From JAOUGY01 sp963785075 (lineage in GTDB: Bacteria > Actinomycetota > Acidimicrobiia > Spongiisociales > ZC4RG35): DNA of 64,000 bases. Shown here in pieces: positions 9,279 through 18,719 of this stretch. The notes beneath the pieces were generated by a model that saw nothing but the letters and a program-made list of their open reading frames with translations, made no database searches and had not been told where the DNA came from. The position numbers and the translations under genes were made by a program. The stretch spans positions 65,166-129,165 of the forward strand of contig CAWATW010000011.1 in NCBI GenBank assembly GCA_963785075.1. The letters run 5' to 3'. Every line of letters starts with the position of its first letter. The first letter of the stretch is position 1.

Positions 9279-10653
9279 TCAGACTCCGTGTTGGTCGATC
9301 AAAGATGCAGGGCTATCGGGCACCTTCACCCGGATCGGTCCCCGGGCGTCGGTCCACTTCATCCACACGTACACCGGGATACCTGCGAGCAGCAGCAGCA
9401 TCCCGTAGAAGACAACCTCCTGGCCGGCTCCGTAGATCGCCCACACCGCATAGGCGAAGGCGAGGATCGTTACGGCCACATCCGTGAGGAGCTTTCTGCC
9501 ACTGAGGTGCTCGTGGTCCTTGGCGAACAGCAGCAGTTGGGCCATCGCAGAGTAGGCGTAGGGGATGAGGGTCGTCAGGGTTGCGATCAACAGGGTGTAC
9601 GTGAACAGGTCCACCAGACCCCGGGTGTAGTTGGTGGCCATGAGGATCGTCACCAGCACGCTGGACATCACCAGCCCGAAGACGGGGGTTCCGTTCTTGC
9701 TCATCTGAGCAAAGCGGGCTGGGAAGAGACGGTCTCGGGCGGCGGCCATCGGGATCTGCCCCTGGATGAGAATCCATCCGTTGAGGGCTCCGAAGGTCGA
9801 TATCACCGCGCCCAACGCCACCAGGTTGCCGGCCCATCCTCCGAACGCCACCTCGGCGGCGTCGGCGAACGGTGCCGTGGATCCCGCCAACGTGGAGGCC
9901 GGGATGATTCCGAGCACCGCAATGGTGCTGAGGATGTAGATTGCTGCGGTACCGATGGTGCCCCAGATGGTCGCCCGAGGGATGTTCCGTTCGGGGTTCT
10001 CGACGTCCTCCGCCGGGATGGTGGCCGATTCGAGCCCGAGGAACGCCCAGAGCGTGAGTGCTGCAACTGCGGTGATCGCCCCGAACGCGGAGCCCCCGCT
10101 CTGGTTGAAGGGCGTGAAGTTGTCCATGTTGATGAACGCCAGCCCGATGGTGGCCATCACCAGCAGCGGAATGATCTTGAGTGCGGTCGTCACGGCTTGA
10201 ACGAGTCCGCTCTGGCGGACACCGACGGCGTTGACCCAGGTGAGCACCCAGATAGCGGCGAGGGCCACCAATGCCGCCAGACCATGGCTGATCCGAGATT
10301 GCGGGGAAGAAGACGCCCAGATACCCCGCGAATGCCACTGCGATGGCTGCGTTGCCGGCCCACACGGCGATCCAGTAGCCCCACGCCGTCTGAAATCCGA
10401 TGAAGTCGCCGAACGCCAATCGGCTGTACTCGTATGGTCCGCCCGTCTTCGGATAGGTTCGCCCGAGTCGCGCAAACACCAATGCCAGCAAGATGGCTCC
10501 GGCTGCGGTGAACAGCCAGCCGATGAGGCTGATCCCGCCGAACTCTGCCAGCGACGAGGGGAGGAGGAAGACCCCCGAGCCGATCATGTTGCCCACGACC
10601 AGCGCGGTTGCCAGCCAGATCCCCAGCGGTCGCCGCTTGGGTGACTGCGTCAT
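9279..10653 (-). CDS. APC-family amino-acid/polyamine exchanger, one frameshift
   Basis: About 457 residues across one frameshift near 10295. It is a 12-helix APC superfamily transporter. The helix-1 signature GNMIGSGVFLLPSSLAEFG is typical of the AdiC/PotE/CadB-like antiporter group, and helix 6 has the conserved WAFLGLESATIPAEDVENPERN. The N-terminal 110 residues are in one frame and the rest in another, joining cleanly at the FFPAIS/HGLAAL boundary (total span 3n+1). Together with the divergent ornithine carbamoyltransferase and carbamate kinase genes, a citrulline/ornithine or arginine/polyamine exchanger is the best guess. Substrate specificity cannot be read from the sequence. Confidence 0.8.
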
Positions 10654-10841
10654 GAAACCCGACCTCCTTTGTGTCTCTAGCGCACTGTCGATCCGACGGC
10701 CGCCTGTTGCCAGAGTCCGATGGCGGTTCTGAAGGTCCTTGGTCGTTCACATCCGTGGCTTTTGGCGCTGATCTGCCGACGCTGGGAGTCGTAGCGTGCG
10801 AAGTGAGGCGGGTCGTCGATTGCCGGACCCGAGGAGGCGCC

Positions 10842-11781
10842 ATGAAGGATCTGCTGCGCATCGCCGATCTGTCACCCGCCGACATGTCGGTCATCCTCGA
10901 TCTGGCCGACGAGTTCCGGACGGATCCCTACCGTCATGACCGACTGTTGAACGACGAGTCGGTGTTCGCCTACTTCACGAAGCCTTCGACGCGAACCAGG
11001 GTGTCGCTGGCCGAGGCCGTCGCACGGCTGGGAGGCCAGCTCCAGTTCATCGGCCCTCACGAGCTGGATCTCGTTCACGGCGAGACAATCGAGGACACCG
11101 CTGCTGTCGTGTCCCGTTACGCCAAGATCCTCATCGTCCGGACCTTCGCCCACGACGACGTGGTGAGATTGGCTCGTGCCGCCACGGTCCCCGTGATCAA
11201 TGCTCGCACGGACCTCCATCACCCGTGTCAGGCGCTCGCCGACGTCATGACCATCCGACACCGACGTGGCCGGCTGCGAGGGACGCGTATCGCCTATCTG
11301 GGAGCAGGAAACAACGTGGCGCACAGCTTGATGGAGGCGACTGCCCTCGTCGGCGCCCATTTGGTTGTCGCGACGCCTCCCCGATTCGCGCCTGACCCCG
11401 GAGTCACGGCCGAAGCTCAGCGCATGGCAGCCACGTCCGGCGGATCCGTCACCCTGACAGAGCATCCATTCGAGGCGGTGGCGGGTGCCGACGTCGTGTA
11501 CACCGACGCGTGGACTCCCATGGGCGACACCGAGGACGGCGGTAGCTCCGAGACGGCGGATTCTGCTCGAACCGTTCCAGGTGAACGACATGTTGATGTC
11601 GAAGGCGTCGTCGGACTGCATCTTCATGCATTGTCTCCCGGCGTATCGAGGTCAAGAGGTGACGTCCGAGGTGTTGGACGGTCCGCAATCGGTCGTGCTC
11701 GACCAGGCCGAGAACCGCCTCCACACCGAGCAGGCCCTGATGGTTGCGTTGCTTTCGTCGATGTTGGAGGGAGGACGATGA
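10842..11781 (+). CDS. argF: Ornithine carbamoyltransferase (catabolic context), one frameshift
   Basis: About 312 residues from ATG 10842 (GAGGAGG just upstream). The carbamoyl-phosphate loop KPSTRTRVS, the HPCQALAD block and the C-terminal MHCLPAYRGQEVTSEV are all present, which identifies the ornithine transcarbamylase family. One extra base, probably a G near 11537, shifts the frame between the DAWTPMGDTED loop and RRRILLEPFQ; the span is 3n+1. In the ornithine-binding loop the usual Ser-Met-Gly reads Pro-Met-Gly, so substrate choice may differ from classical ArgF. It overlaps the carbamate kinase start by 4 bp. In this pairing the enzyme would run backwards, citrulline plus phosphate giving ornithine plus carbamoyl phosphate. 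No arginine deiminase is nearby. Confidence 0.85.
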
Positions 11782-12745
11782 TGAGGATGATGGTCTCATT
11801 GGGCGGGAGTGTCTTCGGTTCGGATCGATCGACGATCGATTTGTCTGCACAGCATCGGGTCGTGGCCTCCGTTGCAGAGAAGCTCGCTCCGGCACTGGAC
11901 GGCAACGAGGTGGTGTTCACCTACGGGACAGGCCCGGAGGTCGGGGTGCTCCTCCTCGCAACGGCGTCATTGCTGCCAGAGACGTATCCACCGGACGCAC
12001 TGGATGTCGAGATCGCAGACATTGGTCGGGCACATCCTGCAATCCGAGTTGGGTCGCGTTGCAGGACAGGGATGTCGTGACTCTCCTGACGCGCACGATC
12101 GTCGATCCGTCCGATCGGGCGTTCGCATGGCCGACCCGCCACATCGGTCCGGTGTTCGAGGACATCCAGATCGCCCAGCAGCTCGCATTCGAGCGGGGGT
12201 GGGTGTTGGTGCACGACCAGGGCGGGGTGAGGCGCGTTGTTGCCGAGCCGGAGCCGGTGAGCATCGTTGAGGCCGATCTGATCGACCGCCTCCTGGAGGA
12301 CAACGTGGTGGTCGTGTGCGCCGGCGGGGGTGGCGTGCCGGTCACCGACGACGGGGCGTGGGTCCACGGCGTCGAGGCGGTGGTCGACCGGGATCTCGCT
12401 TCGGCGACGTTGGCGATCGAACTGGACGCCGATCGCTTCGTGTGTCTCACCGATGTCGATGCCGTGATGGAGCAGTGGGGAACCGAAGAGGCCAACCGCA
12501 TCGGTCACACCCACCCTTCCGACCTACGCATCCGTCACTTCGACCCGGGCTCGATCGGGCCGAAGGTCGATGCCGCGTGCAGGTTCGTCGAACGAACCGG
12601 ACGGACTGCGGCCATCGGGAGTCACGCCGATGCCGTGTCGGTCGTGACCGGTGATGCCGGCACCCAGGTCGATCTCGGGGTTCCTCGAGGAGCGGTCGGT
12701 GGCGATGCGGGGGTCGTCGTCCCGGCCATGCCGGCGTTCGAGTGA
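11778..12745 (+). CDS. arcC: Carbamate kinase, two closely spaced frameshifts
   Basis: About 322 residues. The N-terminus MMRMMVSLGGS begins at ATG 11778, overlapping the carbamoyltransferase stop. The C-terminal two thirds carry the carbamate kinase blocks VVVCAGGGGVPV, CLTDVDAV and FDPGSIGPKVDAA. Between about 12005 and 12065 the reading frame changes twice. The middle frame reads TLVGHILQSELGRV, matching the conserved helix of the family. The enzyme transfers phosphate from carbamoyl phosphate to ADP, giving ATP, CO2 and ammonia. With the upstream carbamoyltransferase it forms an ATP-yielding citrulline (or related ureido compound) breakdown module. Confidence 0.85.
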
Positions 12746-13383
12746 CTCTGCGAACCATCGATCCGGTCGGAGATCGGCCGACTAGACATCAGTCGGCTCG
12801 ATCGGATCGTCGCGAGAAACGACGCCCCCCTCGGGGACAGTCGATAGCCGATTCGGAAACTGACGGTGAGACCGAGGTTCTTGAGCTTGCGGACGTCGAT
12901 CTTGAAGGGCTGTGTTTCCCTCTCCAACATCGCGGCCAGGTCCGGGGCGCGGCGTTCGGGGTGAGCTTCGATCAGCTCGAGCGTCTCCATCGTCCACGGA
13001 CCATGTTTGCTCGCCTTGTCGAGGCGGTTCAGTCGGTGAGAGATCTCCTGGACGGCGGCAGGGGACAGGTCGGGATCATTGGCGAGCTCCGTGCGAGGAT
13101 CCGGCTCGTCCAGGTGACGGAATGTGATCCGGTAGGTCGGATCGCCCGTTTCGCCGCGGAGTTCTGCCCGTACGGAGTCGGGGTCGGCGTGCCCGGCGGC
13201 CACTGCATCTGTATCGGTGATGTGGAGTGGATCGACGACATCGACCGACTCGACGTGGAGCCGGCCGGCAGCAGTCCGATACGTGCGACCGGCGATCACG
13301 CCTTGACGCTTCCAACGTCGGAACGCAAGGGTGACTTCGCCCCGGCGAATCGGATCCCAGTACCGCTTGGGAATCAGCACCAC
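12622..13383 (-). CDS. ASCH-domain protein with C-terminal winged-helix-like region
   Basis: The N-terminus, from GTG 13383 or 13380, reads VVLIPKRYWDPIRRGEVTLAFRRW-type sequence, which is the ASCH (PUA-like) fold. The second half (RLDKASKHGPWTMETLELIE, then a KIDVRKLKNLGLT helix pair) looks like a winged helix that ends in YRLSPRG. ASCH proteins are thought to bind RNA or act on modified nucleosides. The open frame runs to 12622, overlapping the convergent carbamate kinase by 124 bp. Family length suggests the true end is closer to 12782, where a neighbouring frame stops, so a small frameshift near the C-terminus is possible. It is divergent from the arsR-arsC gene. Confidence 0.7.
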   Translation of the reverse strand: MVLIPKRYWDPIRRGEVTLAFRRWKRQGVIAGRTYRTAAGRLHVESVDVVDPLHITDTDAVAAGHADPDSVRAELRGETGDPTYRITFRHLDEPDPRTELANDPDLSPAAVQEISHRLNRLDKASKHGPWTMETLELIEAHPERRAPDLAAMLERETQPFKIDVRKLKNLGLTVSFRIGYRLSPRGASFLATIRSSRLMSSRPISDRIDGSQSHSNAGMAGTTTPASPPTAPRGTPRSTWVPASPVTTDTASA

Positions 13384-13413
13384 CGCATTCTGGCGGCTGT
13401 CACGGCGTTCCAC

Positions 13414-13436
13414 TTGATCAAGATGTTTTGAGTCAA
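13414..13436. promoter_or_regulatory. Possible ArsR operator
   Basis: An imperfect inverted repeat (TTGATCAAGAT...GAGTCAA) lies 14 bases before the arsR-arsC start and between it and the divergent ASCH gene. ArsR repressors bind AT-rich imperfect palindromes overlapping their own promoters, so position and composition fit. The match is loose. Confidence 0.3.
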
Positions 13437-13449
13437 TAGTGTCTGAGTT

Positions 13450-14098
13450 ATGGATCTGGTGGAACGGGCACAAGTGCATGCGTCGCTCGGAGACGCGCAC
13501 CGATTGTCGATCGTCGACGAACTCGGGCGAGGCGATCGGACTCCGACCGAGCTGGCTCGACTGGTCGACCAGCCGATGAACCTCCTCGCGCACCATCTGA
13601 ACGTCCTCGAGGGGGCCGGTCTGATCGAACGTCGTCGGTCGGAAGGAGACGCCCGTCGACGATACGTCGTGCTGCGTCACGAAGTCATGGCGACGGTGGG
13701 GATCGTTCGGCCCGACTGGCATGGGCGACTCGCATTCGTGTGTACCCACAACTCCGCTCGATCCCAGTACGCAGCGGCTTTCGCCCGCTCGCTGGGATTC
13801 GAGGCGTCGAGCGCTGGTCTCGCGCCGGCAGAACGGGTGCATCCGATGGCGGTCGACGTCGCAGCTGAGCGAGGCATAGACCTCTCCGCCGAACGCCCCC
13901 GTGGATACGAAGAGCTCGAGGAGCGCCTCGATCTGGTGATCTCCGTGTGCGACCGAGCCGGTGAAGACGCTCCGCCGCAGGCCGTCGGAGCATCGTCACT
14001 GGTCGGTACCCGACCCGGTGACCCGTGGATCGATCGACGCATTCAGGTCCGCGTTCGACGATCTCGAACGGCGAATGTCGGCGTGGGTCAGACCATGA
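13450..14098 (+). CDS. ArsR repressor fused to ArsC-type low-molecular-weight phosphatase, one frameshift
   Basis: About 215 residues. Residues 1-75 are an ArsR-type winged helix (RLSIVDELGRGDRTPTELA, then NLLAHHLNVLEGAGLIERRR). Residues about 92-215 are a low-molecular-weight phosphatase/arsenate reductase domain with P-loop FVCTHNSARSQYA and a VISVCDRA block. A one-base shift near 13998 hides the C-terminus; the other frame continues HWSVPDPVTRGSIDAFRSAF and ends at 14098, its TGA overlapping the aquaporin ATG. The protein probably senses arsenite or antimonite and represses the cluster. The reductase half may be active, because Cys and Arg of the P-loop are present. Such ArsR-ArsC fusions are known in actinobacteria. 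Confidence 0.82.
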
Positions 14099-14759
14099 AT
14101 CGACGGGCAGTGCTGGCAGAGACGCTCGGAACCGGGCTTCTGCTGTACATGATCGTCGGAAGCGGAGTGGCGGCCGAGCGGCTGTCGCTCGACCCGGCAG
14201 TGACGTTGATGACCCATGCCGCGGTGGTCGGCGCGTCGCTGACCGTCTTGATCTGGATGTTCGGACCGGTGTCCGGTGCGCATTTCAACCCGGTGGTCAC
14301 CGTGGCATTGTGGCGGACTGGATTGATCGGGCGCAATTGATCCGCTCGTACGTCGCCGGCCAGGTCGGCGGCGGCGTGGCGGGAGCCTTACTCGCAAACG
14401 TCACGTTCAAAGCACCGGTCGTGGCGATGTCGGCCAACTCCCGGTTGGCCTCGGAACGGGTGTCTCTGAGATGGTCGTGACGTTCGTTCTGGTCTTGCTG
14501 ATCGTGCTGCTCGTGCGTTCGGACAACACCACGCTGGTGGCGCCGGGGGTCGGGATCTGGGTTGCGGCCGCGATCTTCGGCACGTCGTCGACCGGGTTCG
14601 CCAATCCGGCGGTGACGCTGTCGAGAGTGATCACCGACACCTACACCGGGATCGACCCGTCGTCGGTGACCGGGCTTTGTGATCGCGCAGATCATCGGCA
14701 TGGTGCTTGCGGTAGCGGCCGCACTGGTCCTCGTACCCGACAGAAGTGAGATCGTGTGA
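14095..14759 (+). CDS. Aquaporin/glycerol-facilitator-family channel of the ars cluster, frameshifted
   Basis: About 221 residues of MIP-family channel spread over several frames (breaks near 14325, 14440 and 14675). The N-terminus is ATG 14095 (NRRAVLAETLGTGLLLY). The first pore motif is HFNPVVTVALW (NPV replacing NPA) and the second is GFANPAVTLSR. Six hydrophobic helices can be followed. The repaired C-terminus ends VPDRSEIV at 14759 and overlaps the arsC start (GTGA). Ars-linked aquaporins such as AqpS let arsenite leave the cell after ArsC reduces arsenate, and no Acr3 or ArsB pump is seen here. The breaks fall in different conserved helices and look like read errors. Confidence 0.75.
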
Positions 14760-15166
14760 AGCCAGCAGTGTTGTTCTTGTGTGTCCACAACGCAGGTCGG
14801 TCGCAGATGGCCGCCGGGTGGATGCGTCATCTCGGAGGCGGTGCCGTCGACGTCTTCTCCGCTGGGTCGGAGCCGGCGGATCAGGTCAATCCCGCCGCGG
14901 TGGCGGCCATGCACGAGGTGGGGATCGACATCGTCGGCCAGCATCCGCAGCGATGGACCGACGACGAGGTTCGCAGGGCGCGGATGTCGTCGTCACAATG
15001 GGGTGTGGCGACACCTGTCCCGGTCTTTCCCGGAACTCGGTACGTCGATTGGGCGCTCGATGACCCGGCGGGCAAACCGGTGGAACACGTGCGCTCCGTG
15101 CGGGATGAGATAGAGCGGAGGGTGCGTGCCCTTCTCGGTGAGCTGGGAGTGACCCCGGGAGCCTGA
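14756..15166 (+). CDS. arsC: Arsenate reductase (low-molecular-weight phosphatase type) with compensating frameshifts
   Basis: 136 residues from GTG 14756. The P-loop LCVHNAGRSQMAA is at residues about 8-20, and the AVAAMHEVGIDI helix and the C-terminal WALDDPAG...VRDEIERRV match thioredoxin/mycothiol-type ArsC. Between about 14975 and 15025 the annotated frame is nonsense (ARMSSSQWG), while the +1 frame reads the canonical ADVVVTMGCGDTCP that carries the second catalytic Cys pair. A base insertion and deletion 50 nt apart therefore cancel out. The enzyme reduces arsenate to arsenite, which would leave through the adjacent aquaporin. Confidence 0.85.
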   Translation: MKPAVLFLCVHNAGRSQMAAGWMRHLGGGAVDVFSAGSEPADQVNPAAVAAMHEVGIDIVGQHPQRWTDDEVRRARMSSSQWGVATPVPVFPGTRYVDWALDDPAGKPVEHVRSVRDEIERRVRALLGELGVTPGA

Positions 15167-15178
15167 GCCACCATGGCC

Positions 15179-16631
15179 CTAGGCAGGGCGGAACCCCTCC
15201 GGGGCGGTGGCCGGCGCGGTCTTCACCATCACGTGTTTCGCCACTGTGTGTGCGAGCACCGACTCCTCGCTCATGTCCTTTCCGAACCCCGATTGTTTCA
15301 GCCCGCCGTGGGGCATCTCCGAGGCGATCGGCAGGTGATCGTTGACCCATACCGCGCCGAATTCGAGACGTTCTGCCACTCGCATCGCCCGCCCGACATC
15401 GGAGGTCCACACCGAGCTCGCCAACCCGAACCGCACGTCGTTCGCCAGCTCCACCGCCTGGCCCTCCCCCTCGAACGGGAGCACGATCAGCACAGGCCCG
15501 AAGACCTCGTCCTGGACGATCTCGGAACCCTGATCGGCACCGACCATCACCGTGGGGGAGTAGAACGAGCCAGGCCCCTCTGGCGCCGACCCACCTGCCA
15601 CCACCCGGGCGCCGGAGGCCACTGCGCGGTCGACGAAGCCGTGAACCCGATCCCGATGAGCCGTCGATATGAGCGGCCCGATGTCGGTGGAAGCATCGAA
15701 GGGGTCGCCGCTCCTCACGGCCGACGCCCGCTCGGCCAGTGCTTCGACGGTGGCGTCGTGAACCGATCGTTCGACATAGACCCGGGTGGCGGCGGTGCAG
15801 TCCTGACCGGTGTTGTAGGTGGCTCCCAAGACGGCTCCCGCTGCAACCGCCTCGAGGTCGGCGTCGTCGAACACCACTACTGGCGCCTTGCCGCCGAGCT
15901 CCAGGTGCATGCGCTTCAACGTGGCGGCGCCGGCCGCCATGACGCCGTCTGCCGGTTTCGGTGGATCCGGTGAGCGAGATCATCGCGACATCGGGATGCT
16001 CGACCAGCCGTTCTCCGACCTCACGGTCACCGGTCACGACGTTCAAGACGCCGTCGGGAAGGCCGGCTCGTTGGGCGAGCTCGGCAAGCCTGAGCGACGT
16101 GCGGGGTGTGGCCGGCGCGGGCTTGAGCACGACGGTGCATCCCGCGGCGATGGCAGGGCCGACCTTCCACACGGCCATGATCAAGGGAAAGTTCCACGGT
16201 GCGATCGCGCCCACGACACCGACCGGGCGACGCTGGATCATCGACGTGTATCCGTGCGAGAAGGTGCCGGCCGCGGTTCCAGCGGTCGATCGCGCCGCTC
16301 CGGCGAAGAACCGCAGGTTGTCGACCAGGAACGGGACTTCGCCTTCGAGCATCGTGGCGTACGGCCGACCGGTGTCCTCGACCTCCATCCGGGACAGTGC
16401 ATCGGCGTCCGCCTCGACGAGATCGGCCAGCCGGAGCAGGATCTGGGCTCTGTCGCCCGGCGTGGTGTCGGCCCAGTCGCCGCGGCCGGCGCGCCGGGCT
16501 GCGTCAACGGCCCGATCGACGTCCGATACCGAGCCCTCGGCGATGCTGTCGTGAACCCGTCCTGTCGCCGGGTCGACCAAGTCGCGCCGACGCTCGGTGT
16601 GTGTCCATGCTCCGTCGATCCACAGGTCCAT
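15179..16631 (-). CDS. NAD(P)-dependent aldehyde dehydrogenase (aminobutyraldehyde/betaine-aldehyde-like), one frameshift
   Basis: About 483 residues from ATG 16631, with GGAGGTGA just upstream. Conserved ALDH blocks are present: APWNFPLIMAVWKVGPA, SLTGSTETGR, the general base in LELGGKAP, the catalytic Cys in NTGQDCTAA and the C-terminal GGLKQSGFGKD. One extra G near 15943 breaks the frame between SLTGSTETGR and VMAAGAATLKR (span 3n+1). Overall pattern resembles gamma-aminobutyraldehyde or betaine aldehyde dehydrogenases. With a polyamine importer and gabT in the same window, oxidation of 4-aminobutanal from putrescine is a reasonable but unproven role. Confidence 0.85.
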
Positions 16632-16683
16632 GTGGTGGTCACCTCCGTCCGGCAGGCTACCGATCCCAGGTAGCGTGAATGTC

Positions 16684-17892
16684 ATGAGCCCGGCCTTCAA
16701 TCCGTGGGATCCTGCCCACCGGCGCGATCCTCACGCATTCTGGAGTAGCGCACGGGAGCTGGCGGGGCTCCCATTCGCGCGGGGTCCCGTCACCGGGCGG
16801 ACCATCTGGTTTCCGCTCCGATACGACGATGTGGTGGTCGCCCTGCGGCATCCGATGCTGGGGAAGGAGCCCGAGAAGCACCTCGGCTCCGACATCCTGG
16901 GCGACGATCTGATCGGGCAGGGTCCGTTCGACGTACTCGGCAAGAACATGCTCTTCGTGGATCCGCCGGATCACACGCGGCTGCGGCGCCTGGTTCGCGA
17001 GCCCTTCTCGGCTCGTGCCATCGCCGATCTCGAGCCGCGGATTCGGGCGATCACCGCCGAGCTCCTGGACCCGCTCGGCGATGATTTCGACCTGATTTCG
17101 GAGTTTGCGTTGCCGTTCCCGGTTCGTGTCATCGCCGAGCTACTCGGTGTGCCGGCCGCCGATCAGAGCCGGTTCCGGGCCTGGACCCAGGCGATCTTGG
17201 GGCGGGGGGCCACCGAGGAGCAGATGCTGGGGGCGGGGATGGAGTTCATCCAGTATCTGAACGAGCTGGCCGACCTACGTCGTGCCGACCCCGCAGCCGA
17301 CCTCGTCACCTATCTGCTGACCGTCGAAGAAGAAGGGGAGCGTCTCGACCACCAGGAGTTCCTCGCCATGGTGTTCCTCCTACTGGTCGCCGGACACGAG
17401 ACCACCGTGAATCTGATCGGCAACGGCACCCTCGAGCTTTCCCGCAACCCCGACCAGGTCGCCCATCTCGCCGCCGACCCGGCCGGCCGCTCCGAGGCCG
17501 CGGTCGAGGAGCTCGTCAGGTTCCACGGACCGGTCGAGTCGGCGACCATGCGGTGGGCGTACGAGGACATCGCCCTGGCTGGCGTACAGATCGCGGCTGG
17601 AGATGTGGTGGTGCCGATGCTGATGGCGGCCAACAGGGACCCGCGTCAATTCGAAGATCCCGACCGCCTGCATCTGGCCCGTCGACCCAACCGGCACCTC
17701 GGTTTTGGCATGGGCATCCACCTGTGCCTGGGTGCTCCTTTGGCGCGACTGGAAGCCAGAGTCGCGTTCGAGGAGTTGCTGCGGCGCTGGCCCCGGTTCT
17801 TCGAGCTGGCAGTCGATGTCGAGGACCTCCGGTGGACGCCTGACTTCTTTCTCCGTGGTGTGGCTTCGCTTCCGGTGAGTGGCCGGAGCTGA
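16684..17892 (+). CDS. Cytochrome P450
   Basis: 402 residues from ATG 16684. The I-helix oxygen motif AGHETT is at about residue 235, the K-helix ExxR is in EELVRF, and the heme ligand signature FGMGIHLCLGAP is at about 339-350. It is a soluble bacterial class I P450 that needs a ferredoxin and a reductase from elsewhere. The MLFVDPPDHTRLRRLVREPF block is typical of the CYP105/107-like group. It is divergent from the aldehyde dehydrogenase, with the two starts 53 bp apart, so the pair may share regulatory sequence. Substrate unknown. Confidence 0.92.
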   Translation: MSPAFNPWDPAHRRDPHAFWSSARELAGLPFARGPVTGRTIWFPLRYDDVVVALRHPMLGKEPEKHLGSDILGDDLIGQGPFDVLGKNMLFVDPPDHTRLRRLVREPFSARAIADLEPRIRAITAELLDPLGDDFDLISEFALPFPVRVIAELLGVPAADQSRFRAWTQAILGRGATEEQMLGAGMEFIQYLNELADLRRADPAADLVTYLLTVEEEGERLDHQEFLAMVFLLLVAGHETTVNLIGNGTLELSRNPDQVAHLAADPAGRSEAAVEELVRFHGPVESATMRWAYEDIALAGVQIAAGDVVVPMLMAANRDPRQFEDPDRLHLARRPNRHLGFGMGIHLCLGAPLARLEARVAFEELLRRWPRFFELAVDVEDLRWTPDFFLRGVASLPVSGRS

Positions 17893-18015
17893 CATGCCGA
17901 CACGGTCCGGGTCAACGCTCGCTGGTGGGGCGCTCGATCGCTTCGACGTCCGGTCCGTCTTCGGGACGATCGCTCCTGACCGTTTGCGGACGGTCATCGC
18001 CGAGGAACGAGGCCC

Positions 18016-18711
18016 GTGACGTCGCCTGTGGAACCGCCTCAGAGTCGATATGTCCTGCCCGATCCGGCCTCCGCCGGGCCCGACGACGTGATCGCCATAG
18101 GGGGAGACCTGCAGCCGGGTACGTTGCTCCAGGCCTATCGACGGGGGATGTTCCCGATGAATCTGCCGGACGGTGCCCTGGCCTGGTGGTCGCCTTGGCA
18201 GCGCGGCGTGCTACCTCTCGACGGCCTCCACGTGAGCCGCAGCCTGCGGCGGTCGCTCACCCGGTTCCAGGTCACCATCGATGTCGGCTTCGAAGCGGTG
18301 ATCGCAGGTTGCGCCGATCCGGGTCGCCCTCACGGATGGATCACCGATGAGATCAGGCACGCATACACGGTGTTGCATCGGCTGGGGTGGGCCCACTCCA
18401 TCGAAGTGTGGGACGAACATGGTCGGCTCGCTGGTGGCCTCTATGGCGTCGGGGTCGGCGGCATGTTCGCCGGCGAGTCGATGTTCCATCACCAGACCGA
18501 CGCATCAAAGGTTGCCGTGGTCCATCTGGTCCAGACCATGAGGAACAACGGCGGTGTGTTGGTGGACGTGCAATGGGCCACACCGCACCTCCAGACGTTG
18601 GGTGTGATCGAGATCTCCCGCCACGAGTATCTCGATCGGGTCGCCACCGCGCTCGAGATCGACGCGTCCTCCGTGTGGCCCTCTGATGGTCCCCACGAAG
18701 ACGGACGGTAG
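18016..18711 (+). CDS. aat: Leucyl/phenylalanyl-tRNA--protein transferase
   Basis: 231 residues from GTG 18016. The conserved blocks YRRGMFPM, AWWSPWQRGVLPL, GWAHSIEVWDEHGRLAGGLYG, GESMFHHQTDASKVA and DVQWATPHLQTLG identify Aat. The enzyme moves Leu or Phe from tRNA to N-terminal Lys or Arg of proteins, marking them for ClpS/ClpAP or ClpCP degradation (N-degron pathway). The length is normal for the family. It is cytoplasmic and a single-copy housekeeping gene in many actinobacteria. Confidence 0.92.
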   Translation: MTSPVEPPQSRYVLPDPASAGPDDVIAIGGDLQPGTLLQAYRRGMFPMNLPDGALAWWSPWQRGVLPLDGLHVSRSLRRSLTRFQVTIDVGFEAVIAGCADPGRPHGWITDEIRHAYTVLHRLGWAHSIEVWDEHGRLAGGLYGVGVGGMFAGESMFHHQTDASKVAVVHLVQTMRNNGGVLVDVQWATPHLQTLGVIEISRHEYLDRVATALEIDASSVWPSDGPHEDGR

Positions 18712-18719
18712 AGTCGCGA

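Noticed and set aside
10671..12080. Apparent carbamoyltransferase-carbamate kinase fusion
   Set aside because: The open frame reads through because of the extra base near 11537. The true carbamoyltransferase C-terminus, with HCLPAYRG, is in another frame and stops at 11781.
13450..14340. Three-domain ArsR-ArsC-aquaporin protein
   Set aside because: The ArsR-ArsC part is a genuine fusion, but its own stop at 14098 is hidden by a one-base shift near 13998. The aquaporin has its own ATG overlapping that stop.
14886..16700. 604-residue extension of the aldehyde dehydrogenase
   Set aside because: After the extra base near 15943 this frame is low-complexity shadow sequence antisense to arsC. The real C-terminus is in the other frame.
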